Below, piece after piece: positions 8,466 through 16,460 of a stretch of 64,000 bases of DNA. Made by a program: the position numbers and the translations under genes. The notes beneath the pieces were generated by a model. That model searched no databases, was not told the DNA's origin, and saw nothing but the letters and a program-made list of their open reading frames with translations. The stretch comes from Chryseobacterium indologenes (GTDB taxonomy: Bacteria; Bacteroidota; Bacteroidia; Flavobacteriales; Weeksellaceae), in assembly GCA_002439165.1 (NCBI GenBank), contig DJTE01000018.1, positions 119,098 to 183,097 of the forward strand, written 5' to 3'. Each line of letters begins with the position of its first letter. Within the stretch, counting starts at the first letter, position 1.

Positions 8466-9245
8466 ATGGAAAAATATGCAGTATCCTCAGACGGACAGAA
8501 AATCTACTACCGGGAATCAGGAAAAGGAAATCCTACCGTCATCTTTATCCACGGATGGCTGGGCAGCGGAGAATGGTGGAATGATCAGCTGGAATATTTC
8601 AGGGACCAGTATCATATGGTAACTCTGGATCTTGCCGGACACGGAAAATCAGACGCTTCAAGACAGCACTGGACCAGTACCCGTTATGCTGACGATATTA
8701 AGGCAGTGGCCGACAGCATCGGCTCTTCGGAGATGATCCTTGTCGGGCATTCCATGTCCGGAGCTTATGTTCTTGAAGCGGCCTTACAAATTCCAGAAGT
8801 AAAATCCCTGATTCTGGTAGATACTTTAAAGAACCTTGATGAATATTTTTCAGAAGATCAGGCAGAACAGTTTTTATTTACCCATTACAGGAGCGATTTT
8901 AAAAATGCTGTGGAAAACATACTTCCTCAATACCTGTTTGCCGAAAAAACACCTGCTGCAGTAAAAGAAAGGGTACAGTCTGAGTTTTTACAGAACGAAC
9001 CGGAAATGGCGGTCAACCTTCTGATACCTTTGTATAAAACGGATTTCCGGGACATCGCGAAACAGGTTCAGATCCCGGTAAGAGCTATTAATTCTGATAA
9101 TTCGCCTACCCATATAGAAAATAACAGGAAATATTTAAAAGACTATGACTGTGTAGATATTACTGAAACCGGTCATTATCCGATGCTGGAGAAACCGGAA
9201 GAATTCAACCGTATACTGGACAGGGTTATTCAGGAATTACAATAA
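8466..9245 (+). CDS. Alpha/beta hydrolase
   Basis: A 259-residue cytoplasmic alpha/beta-hydrolase. It has the oxyanion HGW turn at 29-31, the nucleophile elbow GHSMSG at 94-99 (Ser96), a likely acid Asp211 and His237 in TGHYPM. It is most like the peroxidase/esterase-type hydrolases of this fold; the substrate is unknown. It starts a run of four closely spaced + strand genes (hydrolase, DUF2200, ATP-grasp, PhyH). Confidence 0.85.
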   Translation: MEKYAVSSDGQKIYYRESGKGNPTVIFIHGWLGSGEWWNDQLEYFRDQYHMVTLDLAGHGKSDASRQHWTSTRYADDIKAVADSIGSSEMILVGHSMSGAYVLEAALQIPEVKSLILVDTLKNLDEYFSEDQAEQFLFTHYRSDFKNAVENILPQYLFAEKTPAAVKERVQSEFLQNEPEMAVNLLIPLYKTDFRDIAKQVQIPVRAINSDNSPTHIENNRKYLKDYDCVDITETGHYPMLEKPEEFNRILDRVIQELQ

Positions 9246-9253
9246 ATATAAAA

Positions 9254-9607
9254 ATGCAGAATACAAGGGTTTATGAAATGGCTTTTTCCGGAGTGTATCC
9301 TCATTACATCCAAAAAGCAGAGAAAAAGGGACGTACAAAAGCTGAAGTTCATGAAATCATATTCTGGCTCACCGGATATGATGAAAAGAGTTTACAGGAT
9401 ATTTTAGACAATAAAACCAATTTTAAAACTTTTTTTGAGCAGGCTCCTCAGATCAATGCCAATGCATCTCTTATCAAAGGAGTAATCTGCGGATACCGTA
9501 TCGAGGACATTGAAGATGAACTGATGAGAAATATCCGGTATCTGGATAAACTTATTGACGAACTCGCCAAAGGAAAAAAGATGGAAAAGATATTAAGAAC
9601 TCCCTGA
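9254..9607 (+). CDS. DUF2200 family protein
   Basis: A 117-residue protein matching the DUF2200 family over its full length: an N-terminal RVYEMAFSGVYPHYIQKAEKKGR block, the WLTGYD motif, and the C-terminal DKLIDELAKGKKMEKILR block. No biochemical function is established for the family. It starts 8 bases after the hydrolase stop and 18 bases before the ATP-grasp gene. Confidence 0.85.
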   Translation: MQNTRVYEMAFSGVYPHYIQKAEKKGRTKAEVHEIIFWLTGYDEKSLQDILDNKTNFKTFFEQAPQINANASLIKGVICGYRIEDIEDELMRNIRYLDKLIDELAKGKKMEKILRTP

Positions 9608-9625
9608 AAAAATATTAAAAAAACG

Positions 9626-10399
9626 ATGATTGAAAAAGCTTATATCCATGAATACGGCAATAAAAAACTGGAACCTGAACATCAGGACGTGATCGATGTA
9701 TTAGAAAAAAGAAATATCGGATACGAACTTTTTACCGATAAAAAGATCTTCAGAAATCAGCTGAACATTGACGGAACAACGTTTGTTGCTGGAAATCATT
9801 TTGTCTTTTCTTCAATTTTCAGAAAATATAAAATCAATCCGCCAACTGACTGTTATCCTCAATGTCTTCGTCCGTATCTGTTACGAAATGTCTGGACCAC
9901 TACCATACGTGATCTCCTGAGAAATATGAGCGGAGAACTGCAGCCTGTTTTTGTTAAACCCAAATCCGATACAAAGCTTTTCACCGGATTCAGGATGGAA
10001 TCCGCTTCTGATCTTTATCTTTTAGCTGATTTCCCAAAAAATACGGAACTCTACTGCTCGCAATCAGTAGACTGGAAAGCAGAATACAGGGTTTTCGTCA
10101 ATCAATCAAAGATTGTCGGTATACGGCTATATGACGGTGATGAACAATATCAGCCGGATATGGAAGTCATCCGGAATGCAGTACAGGATCTGGAAAATTC
10201 GGAGGAAAAAACCGGAGGTTACGGCATCGACTTTGGTGTTTTATCCGACGGCCGCACAGCTTTGGTAGAATGGAACGATGGCTATGCACTTGGATCTTAC
10301 GGCCTTGATAAGGAAATATACACCGATTTATTACTGGAAAGATGGTCTGAAATCGCAGACAGCCTATCGAAATCCGGGATTCAGAATAAAAAATTATGA
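9626..10399 (+). CDS. ATP-grasp domain protein
   Basis: A 257-residue protein with a divergent ATP-grasp core: VFVKPKSDTKLFTGF at about 111-125 (the lysine/glycine-loop region), EYRVFVNQSKIVGIRLYDGD at about 153-172, and VLSDGRTALVEWNDGYALGSYG at about 208-229 with acidic and Asn metal-ligand candidates. ATP-grasp enzymes ligate a carboxylate to an amine or thiol through an acyl-phosphate; the substrate is unknown. The stop overlaps the next gene's start by 4 bases (ATGA), implying translational coupling to the dioxygenase. Confidence 0.75.
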   Translation: MIEKAYIHEYGNKKLEPEHQDVIDVLEKRNIGYELFTDKKIFRNQLNIDGTTFVAGNHFVFSSIFRKYKINPPTDCYPQCLRPYLLRNVWTTTIRDLLRNMSGELQPVFVKPKSDTKLFTGFRMESASDLYLLADFPKNTELYCSQSVDWKAEYRVFVNQSKIVGIRLYDGDEQYQPDMEVIRNAVQDLENSEEKTGGYGIDFGVLSDGRTALVEWNDGYALGSYGLDKEIYTDLLLERWSEIADSLSKSGIQNKKL

Positions 10400-11136
10400 T
10401 GAATATACAGGAGAGTTATCACAATAAAGGGTATATGCACTTAGAGCAGTTTTTCTCTGAAGAAGAGTTGCAGCCTCTGGAGAAAATTCTCCATACCTTC
10501 CATCAGGCATGGCTGAAAGATAATGACGCAGATTATAAAGCCGGAGCGATCAACAGCCACAGCATTACCTCAGCTCAACAAATTACCAGACAGGAAAGGC
10601 TGGATCTATTCAGGTTTATTTCTCAGGAAAAGATTTCACAACTTATCCACACTCTTTTTCCCGGAAAAGCTATATTTCTCAATACCCAGCTGTTTTTTGA
10701 CCCGTTCAATGTACAGCAGACCAATTACTGGCACCGTGACATTCAGTATACGGGGATGACCATTGAAGAGCAGAAGAAAAATATTCAGACCCGGAATGTT
10801 CTTCATTTCAGAATCCCTCTCAAAGCAGAATCCGGTATTGAACTGATCCCGGGAACCCACCGTGAATGGGATCTGAAAGAGGAACTGGAAACGCGGCTTT
10901 CAATGAATGGGAGAAAGCCTGGAGACCCTCTTGAACGGGGAAGAAAAATCCCGTTAAACAGAGGAGATCTTCTTATTTTTTCCGCCAATATGATCCACAG
11001 GGGACTTTACGGGAACAACCGTTTTACCTTCGATATTATCTTCTGTGATGATATCCCGGAATTCAGGGATTTTATCGATTTTAAAAACTATCCTGCAAAA
11101 GAAGAATTATATTTGTTAAATGCAGATTTATTTTAG
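10396..11136 (+). CDS. Phytanoyl-CoA dioxygenase (PhyH) family oxygenase
   Basis: A 246-residue Fe(II)/2-oxoglutarate oxygenase of the PhyH family. The metal facial triad is visible as His113-x-Asp115 (in YWHRD) and His201 (in MIHRG), with Arg209 placed to bind 2-oxoglutarate. The ELIPGTHREWD element matches family members. It would hydroxylate a small molecule or peptide; the target is unknown. It overlaps the ATP-grasp gene by 4 bases (start at ATG 10396, or at the adjacent ATG 10399), so both probably act in one pathway. Confidence 0.82.
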   Translation: MMNIQESYHNKGYMHLEQFFSEEELQPLEKILHTFHQAWLKDNDADYKAGAINSHSITSAQQITRQERLDLFRFISQEKISQLIHTLFPGKAIFLNTQLFFDPFNVQQTNYWHRDIQYTGMTIEEQKKNIQTRNVLHFRIPLKAESGIELIPGTHREWDLKEELETRLSMNGRKPGDPLERGRKIPLNRGDLLIFSANMIHRGLYGNNRFTFDIIFCDDIPEFRDFIDFKNYPAKEELYLLNADLF

Positions 11137-11250
11137 CCGGCATTTCTATTCGGAAATTTAATATTCGGACCGGGATTGTTCAATGGTGAAAACTCAATTC
11201 ATTTTATTTTTTTAACAGATCCGAAAAACACATTACGACACAAGACTCCA

Positions 11251-12207
11251 ATGAAAGACATACAGAGAGAAGACATTCAGATTCTCAGCACGCACAGCGA
11301 TCTCACGGAAAGAGAAGTCGCAGAGATTCTGGAAAAATATATTTACAACGACAAAAATTCCTGGCAGAAATTCCTTCAGCTGTTTTTAATGACTCTTGGA
11401 ATTGGCTTTACCGTCTCCGGGATTATTTTTTTCTTTGCCTATAACTGGGCAGACGTACCTAAGTTTGCGAAAATAGGGCTGACAGAAGGATTGGTAATCG
11501 CTACAACTGCACTTACTTTCCTTCCCAAAATCAATTCCAGTATCCGGAAAATCATTCTCACCGGAGCAGCGGTTTTGGTGGGGGTTTTATTTGCGGTATT
11601 CGGGCAGATTTATCAGACCGGAGCCAATGCTTATGATTTTTTCCTGGCATGGACTCTTTTTATTACCCTGTGGGTCATTATCTCTGATTTTGCCCCACTG
11701 TGGCTGATCTATACCGTTCTGGTCAACACCACTTTCATCCTGTATACCCGGCAGGTGGGCAATGATCAGGGTTCTACCTATGTTTTTACCATTCTGTTTC
11801 TGATCAATGCAGTATTACTGGTAGCAGGCATTCTGATTTCCAAATACAAAAAAACAGCGATACCCGGTTGGTTTACCAACATCCTTTCATTAGGTGCAGC
11901 CAGCTTTGCCACCTGTGGAATCATTACGGGAATCTTTGGGGAACAGACCGCAGCAACAGCTATTCTGGCTGTACCTGTAATCATTGTCTATAAATTGGGA
12001 ATCCTGCATGCGCTGAATGTAAAAAGCCTCTTTTATCTTGCTATCATTCCTCTCAGTGTGGTTATGATCATAGCAGCCTTTATTTTCCGGATTACAGGAG
12101 AAGGCATAGCTTCCTTTCTATTCGTGTCCCTGTTTATTTTAGGAAGCATTACACTGGTTATTAAAAACCTGCTCAACCTTCAAAAAAAATGGAAAAATGA
12201 GAAATAA
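11251..12207 (+). CDS. DUF2157 membrane protein
   Basis: A 318-residue inner-membrane protein. I choose ATG 11251 (MKDIQREDIQ) because the upstream in-frame codons from 11176 are unlike the family N-terminus. A short cytoplasmic DUF2157 head (about 1-45) is followed by eight to nine hydrophobic segments. The function is not established. It overlaps the DUF4401 gene by 11 bases, and DUF2157-DUF4401-GDYXXLXY is a recurrent gene trio. Confidence 0.82.
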   Translation: MKDIQREDIQILSTHSDLTEREVAEILEKYIYNDKNSWQKFLQLFLMTLGIGFTVSGIIFFFAYNWADVPKFAKIGLTEGLVIATTALTFLPKINSSIRKIILTGAAVLVGVLFAVFGQIYQTGANAYDFFLAWTLFITLWVIISDFAPLWLIYTVLVNTTFILYTRQVGNDQGSTYVFTILFLINAVLLVAGILISKYKKTAIPGWFTNILSLGAASFATCGIITGIFGEQTAATAILAVPVIIVYKLGILHALNVKSLFYLAIIPLSVVMIIAAFIFRITGEGIASFLFVSLFILGSITLVIKNLLNLQKKWKNEK

Positions 12208-13267
12208 AGAAAACATAAAAGAGCTGATGGATATGCTTCGGACCTCAGCTGAAAGAGAAATCCATTTTGATGAAGAAGCCATTGTTTCAGTCTACCAGAA
12301 AAAGGAAACAGACCAGTCATTAGCGATTAAAATCCTTTCTGTTTTCGGAGGAATACTCGCGTGTCTGGCATTTATAGGGTTTCTTTTCCTGGCCCAGATA
12401 TTCAGTTCAGAAGAAGGCATTACCTTATTCGGAGGAATCTGCATTGTGGGTTCAGCCCTTCTCAGCAGGTTTTCAAAGAAAGTAATAACCGATACGCTCT
12501 CCGTTTCATTTTATATTACAGGTCTTACACTGCTCGGGCTTGGCCTTTCCAGTCACGACAATACCATGCAGCTTATCTTTATAGCTATTGCATTATGCAT
12601 CCTGTTTCTGGTACATAATTATATTCTTTCCTTCATTTCCGTACTCATTCTCAATGGCAGTATCCTGTCACTTATTATAACCAACGAGGTATACGGTCTT
12701 ACTTATATCTTCATTGCCGTTCAGGCCCTCATAGTTACCTTTATCTTCCTCAAAGAAGCAAAGATCATTACCGCCGGCAGAATCCTTTCAGGGTTATACG
12801 ATCCCGTTTGCACAGGAATGGCATTATCATTCATTGCCGGGCTGGCTTATATTGGATTTGAAGATGAACTGTCTGACCCGACTCCTGCATTCTACAACGG
12901 ACTGTCATCGGCCGTTATTATTCCGGCCGTCCTTTATGTGGTTTCTGTTTTATTAAAAAAATTACAGGTTACCCATACCGGATATAAGATCACCGTTTAT
13001 ATACTGACTTTTTTAATTTTACTGCCAACAGCATTATCTCCGGCCATATCAGGTGCTATTCTCGTTATTTTATTAAGCTTTCTGGTCAATTATAAAACAG
13101 GATTTGCACTGGCCTGCACAGCCCTGATTGCTTTCATCGGGAAACTGTATTACGACCTTCAGCTGACCTTGCTCATCAAATCCGTTCTTTTATTTTCGTC
13201 CGGCATCATGTTCCTGGTCATTTACGCATTCATCCACAAAAAACTGATTTCCCATGAAAAAATATAA
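12197..13267 (+). CDS. DUF4401 membrane protein
   Basis: A 356-residue polytopic membrane protein with about ten hydrophobic segments after a 45-residue soluble head, as in DUF4401 proteins. It overlaps the upstream DUF2157 gene by 11 bases and the downstream GDYXXLXY gene by 14 bases, so all three are one translationally coupled operon, probably a membrane complex of unknown role. Confidence 0.82.
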   Translation: MRNKENIKELMDMLRTSAEREIHFDEEAIVSVYQKKETDQSLAIKILSVFGGILACLAFIGFLFLAQIFSSEEGITLFGGICIVGSALLSRFSKKVITDTLSVSFYITGLTLLGLGLSSHDNTMQLIFIAIALCILFLVHNYILSFISVLILNGSILSLIITNEVYGLTYIFIAVQALIVTFIFLKEAKIITAGRILSGLYDPVCTGMALSFIAGLAYIGFEDELSDPTPAFYNGLSSAVIIPAVLYVVSVLLKKLQVTHTGYKITVYILTFLILLPTALSPAISGAILVILLSFLVNYKTGFALACTALIAFIGKLYYDLQLTLLIKSVLLFSSGIMFLVIYAFIHKKLISHEKI

Positions 13268-13739
13268 ATGGCTTATTATTCTTTTCAATCTCGTTTTGCT
13301 ATTGGGATATTTCAATTATTCCGTCATCGGAAAAGAAAATTTGCTGAAGGACGGCCAGCTGATTTTACTGCAGCTCGCCCCGGTAGATCCCCGCTCACTG
13401 ATGCAGGGTGATTATATGACTTTAAGATATGCTATTGCAGGGACTTTAGGTGAAGAAGGTATTCCTAAGCGGGGCTACTGTGTGGTAACCCTTGATAAAA
13501 ACGGAGTAGCTCATAAAGTACGGTTTCAGGAAAACAAAACCCCGCTGAAAACCGGGGAACATCTTATCAGCTATACTTCAGGTGAATGGAGCATCAATAT
13601 CGGTGCAGAATCTTTCTTTTTTCAGGAAGGACATGCCCGGAAATATGAAGCAGCAGTATATGGCGGGATAAAAACGGACAAAAACGGCAACAGCTTACTG
13701 ATAGGGCTTTATGATAAAAATCTCAAAAAGATCAACTAA
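13254..13739 (+). CDS. GDYXXLXY domain protein
   Basis: A 161-residue protein with one N-terminal membrane helix (about 5-25), then the defining GDYMTLRY motif at about 52-59 in a beta-rich extracytoplasmic domain. It is the third partner of the DUF2157-DUF4401 operon and starts inside the DUF4401 gene. The function is unknown; the domain likely faces the periplasm. Confidence 0.85.
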   Translation: MKKYKWLIILFNLVLLLGYFNYSVIGKENLLKDGQLILLQLAPVDPRSLMQGDYMTLRYAIAGTLGEEGIPKRGYCVVTLDKNGVAHKVRFQENKTPLKTGEHLISYTSGEWSINIGAESFFFQEGHARKYEAAVYGGIKTDKNGNSLLIGLYDKNLKKIN

Positions 13740-14282
13740 ATGATTCAGTGGAATTATTTTTTCGGAGCCATTATGCTGGATTCCGATTATAAAGGTTTTC
13801 TCGATTTTCTCCAAAACAGGATGAAAGCTAAGGACTATTATTATTTTCATCCGGATATATTTTCCAAGTCTACCCTGGAAATCCCTTACTGCTATGAAAA
13901 CGCTCTGATTTCTTTCGGAAGAACAGCCAAATGGTTTCTGCAGGATGAATATAAGCTTCATCACTTCATTCTGGAATTTGAAGATATTTTAAACCACCTG
14001 GATTTTGAATATGCACAGATAAGAGCAGGAACCGTTTATTCAGAATATTCATTTTTCTGGATGAATAAGAAAAAGCTGGAAAAATACAAAACAGGGATCC
14101 AGGAAACAATGGATCATTTTAAAGAATATAACATCCGTTTTTATGAAAATGAACATTTCTTTTTCGGATTAGGTGATATTGAGCTGTCAACCGGCTGGTG
14201 TGAAAGAAAAAATGATGATGCCGAAGATTTTGACCGTCAATATCCGGACTTTAAATATCCTGTTGAACAGATTATCCGCTAA
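13740..14282 (+). CDS. Hypothetical protein
   Basis: A 180-residue soluble protein rich in Tyr, Phe, Asp and Glu, starting on the base after the TAA of the GDYXXLXY gene; a later in-frame ATG at 13773 is an alternative start. No family recognised. Its aromatic, acidic make-up resembles many small flavobacterial cytoplasmic proteins of unknown role. Whether it belongs functionally to the upstream membrane operon is unclear. Confidence 0.65.
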   Translation: MIQWNYFFGAIMLDSDYKGFLDFLQNRMKAKDYYYFHPDIFSKSTLEIPYCYENALISFGRTAKWFLQDEYKLHHFILEFEDILNHLDFEYAQIRAGTVYSEYSFFWMNKKKLEKYKTGIQETMDHFKEYNIRFYENEHFFFGLGDIELSTGWCERKNDDAEDFDRQYPDFKYPVEQIIR

Positions 14283-14391
14283 AATACTTCTCCAGTTCAA
14301 AAAACTTCCCGAAATTTGCAGCCTGTACGTTAAATACAATATAGTGAAATAAAAAAAATTTAAAGTAAACATACAGCAAAACTTAGAATAA

Positions 14392-14515
14392 GTTTTCTTC
14401 GGGGCGGGGTGAAATTCCCTACCGGCGGTTACAGTCCGCGACTCCTTTCTTCTGAAAGGACTGATCTGGTGAAATTCCGGAACCGACAGTTAAAGTCTGG
14501 ATGGGAGAAGAAAAT
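14392..14515 (+). promoter_or_regulatory. FMN riboswitch (RFN element)
   Basis: The conserved RFN blocks are visible in order: GGGGCGGGGTGAAATTCCC, ACCGGCGGTTACAGTCCGCG, CTGATCTGGTGAAATTCCGG, ACCGACAGTTAAAGTC and GGATGGGAGAAG. The closing P1 helix pairs about 14392-14400 (GTTTTCTTC) with about 14507-14515 (GAAGAAAAT). It senses FMN and controls ribB 92 bases downstream. Confidence 0.95.
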
Positions 14516-14607
14516 GAAACGGTCAGTAAGATACCTTACGGGCTTATTGTGCCGTATTTCATTTCCATGTACCGAAGACTGTTTTACCTTTTTAAAAGTA
14601 AAATAAC
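14516..14607 (+). promoter_or_regulatory. Riboswitch expression platform before ribB
   Basis: This stretch contains a small hairpin GTAAG-ATAC-CTTAC (14526-14539) and a second one pairing TTTTAC (14582-14587) with GTAAAA (14598-14603), which ends four bases before the ribB ATG. There is no terminator with a U-run, so control is probably at translation initiation; this is inference. Confidence 0.45.
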
Positions 14608-15252
14608 ATGGAAAAATTATTAGAACAGTTTGGAGCAACCTCCACAGAGCGTGTAGAAAATGCGCTTCTTAAATTACAGCAGGGAAAAGGAATTCTTTTA
14701 GTAGATGATGAAAACCGTGAAAACGAAGGCGACATCATCTTTCCCGCATCCACCATTACAGAACAGGACATGGCGCTTCTGATCCGCGAATGCAGCGGTA
14801 TTGTATGCTTATGTATTTCGGAAGAAAAAAGCAGACACCTGAACCTCCGTCCGATGGTGGAAAACAACAACTCTAAAAACCAGACCGCTTTTACCATTTC
14901 TATTGAAGCCAGAGAAGGCGTGGAATCCGGGGTTTCGGCTAAAGACCGTGTAACAACAATCAGAACAGCCGTAGCAGCGGATGCACAGGCCGCTCATATT
15001 GCAAGCCCGGGACATGTTTTCCCTCTGATTGCTAAAAAAGACGGTGTTTTCGAAAGACGCGGGCATACCGAAGGCAGTGTAGATCTGGTAAAACTGGCTA
15101 ACCTGGGTGATGATGCCGTACTCTGCGAACTGACCAATGAGGACGGTTCTATGGCCAGACTTCCGGAAATCGTGGATTTTGCCATCAAAAGAGAAATGAG
15201 CGTTGTAACCATTGAGGATATCTACGCTTACCGTACAATGATCAGTAACTAA
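14608..15252 (+). CDS. ribB: 3,4-dihydroxy-2-butanone 4-phosphate synthase
   Basis: A 214-residue protein making the four-carbon precursor of riboflavin from ribulose 5-phosphate. It has the hallmark DDENRENEGD at 33-42 (Mg2+ and substrate-binding acids), the A-S-P-G-H-V-F-P-L loop, and the HTEGSVDLVKLA block with catalytic His/Glu. The length is that of a stand-alone RibB, not the RibBA fusion common in other bacteria. It is controlled by the FMN riboswitch upstream and ends at a terminator at 15291. Confidence 0.96.
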   Translation: MEKLLEQFGATSTERVENALLKLQQGKGILLVDDENRENEGDIIFPASTITEQDMALLIRECSGIVCLCISEEKSRHLNLRPMVENNNSKNQTAFTISIEAREGVESGVSAKDRVTTIRTAVAADAQAAHIASPGHVFPLIAKKDGVFERRGHTEGSVDLVKLANLGDDAVLCELTNEDGSMARLPEIVDFAIKREMSVVTIEDIYAYRTMISN

Positions 15253-15290
15253 TATCGATTAACAATACCATATATTTAACGTACAGAAGA

Positions 15291-15318
15291 GCCATCCGAA
15301 TTACCGGGTGGCTTTTTT
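15291..15318 (+). terminator. Terminator after ribB
   Basis: GCCATCCG (15291-15298) pairs with CGGGTGGC (15305-15312, one G-U) and is followed by six T. Confidence 0.85.
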
Positions 15319-15397
15319 ATTGAAAAATTTTCATCAAAAATTAATTATGTTAACAATCAAACCCTGTTTTTATTTAACTTTAATAAAAAATTGGGAC

Positions 15398-16381
15398 ATG
15401 AAAAAAACTCTACTTCTGGCACTTGCAGCTTTCGGGCTTTGCTCTGCTCAAACTACCATTACCAAAGCATTTAACGACCCTGTTATTGGCGAAACAGTCA
15501 ATAATCTGATCATCAACGGAACAGTAGATAATTCTGCAACCGGTAACAATGTGGTGTTCAACAACGCTTCTCTTACACAAGGTGCGGCATCTCCCACCGT
15601 ATACTCCGCTCCTGATGCCGGAGAAATCACAACCTATCCCGGTTCTACTATAAAAATGACAGGAGGCGGCAATACCATCCTGTTTAAACAGACGGCCTCA
15701 AAACTGGAAATCACCGGACTTATCACCCCTGATGCTACCCTGAATTTTGCAGCAAACAACGGAACTTATATATCTTACCCTGCTGCTTTCGGTTATACAG
15801 AGACCGATACAGCACAGGGAACTTTCTCCTCATCGGCGGCTTCCGGAAATTTCAGCGGTAATATCAATATTTCAGCGGATGCTGCCGGAACCCTGATCAT
15901 CGGGCCTAATACCTATACCAATGTTTTAAGAATAAAATCAGTTCAGGTCTTTAACCTGACAGTAGGTCCTTTTCCTGCCGGAACCATTACCAATACCTCT
16001 TACCTGTATTACAGCGGAACCTACAAGGCCCCATTATTGTCATACACAAGCGCCAACATCAACGTTCCTGCTCTTAACATGAACCAGACCACTACGGCGG
16101 CTCAGGCATTGAGCGTGGCTTTCCTCGGCACCGGAGAAACCGTAAAAAAAGACCGTTTCAGAGTTTATCCGAATCCGGCACAGGACTTTATCGGATTTAC
16201 AGGACAAACAGGAGATTATTCAACTGCTAAAATTTACAGTTTAGACGGAAAACTGATCAAGGCCTCAGATATACAGTCCGGGAAAGTTCAGGTTTCTGAG
16301 CTTCCGGCTTCTTCTTACTTCATAGAGATTTCAGGAAAGGATTCTGCCAAAAAAGAAAGCACAAAATTCATCAAAAAATAA
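15398..16381 (+). CDS. Secreted T9SS type A sorting domain protein
   Basis: A 327-residue secreted protein. The start at 15398 gives a clear signal peptide (MKKTLLLALAAFGLCSAQ); upstream in-frame codons run through the ribB terminator and are not coding. The middle is Thr/Asn/Gly-rich, beta-type, without a known catalytic motif. The last ~75 residues form a Por/T9SS sorting domain (FRVYPNPAQDF, KIYSLDGKLI, LPASSYFIEI), so it crosses the outer membrane by type IX secretion and is attached or released. It is convergent with the receptor gene. Confidence 0.85.
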   Translation: MKKTLLLALAAFGLCSAQTTITKAFNDPVIGETVNNLIINGTVDNSATGNNVVFNNASLTQGAASPTVYSAPDAGEITTYPGSTIKMTGGGNTILFKQTASKLEITGLITPDATLNFAANNGTYISYPAAFGYTETDTAQGTFSSSAASGNFSGNINISADAAGTLIIGPNTYTNVLRIKSVQVFNLTVGPFPAGTITNTSYLYYSGTYKAPLLSYTSANINVPALNMNQTTTAAQALSVAFLGTGETVKKDRFRVYPNPAQDFIGFTGQTGDYSTAKIYSLDGKLIKASDIQSGKVQVSELPASSYFIEISGKDSAKKESTKFIKK

Positions 16382-16396
16382 AATTTGTTTTCAACT

Positions 16397-16435
16397 AAAA
16401 AAATCCGTTCAGAGTTTTTCAGAACGGATTTTTTT
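16397..16435. terminator. Bidirectional terminator
   Basis: A-run plus ATCCGTTC (arm to 16410) pairs perfectly with GAACGGAT plus T-run (16422-16435). It lies between convergent genes and works on both strands. Confidence 0.9.
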
Positions 16436-16460
16436 TAATGAATCAGTTACTGAAAAGGCA

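Noticed and set aside
14409..14606. Open frame across the RFN element before ribB
   Set aside because: It lies wholly within the riboswitch and its platform; conserved RNA structure explains the sequence.
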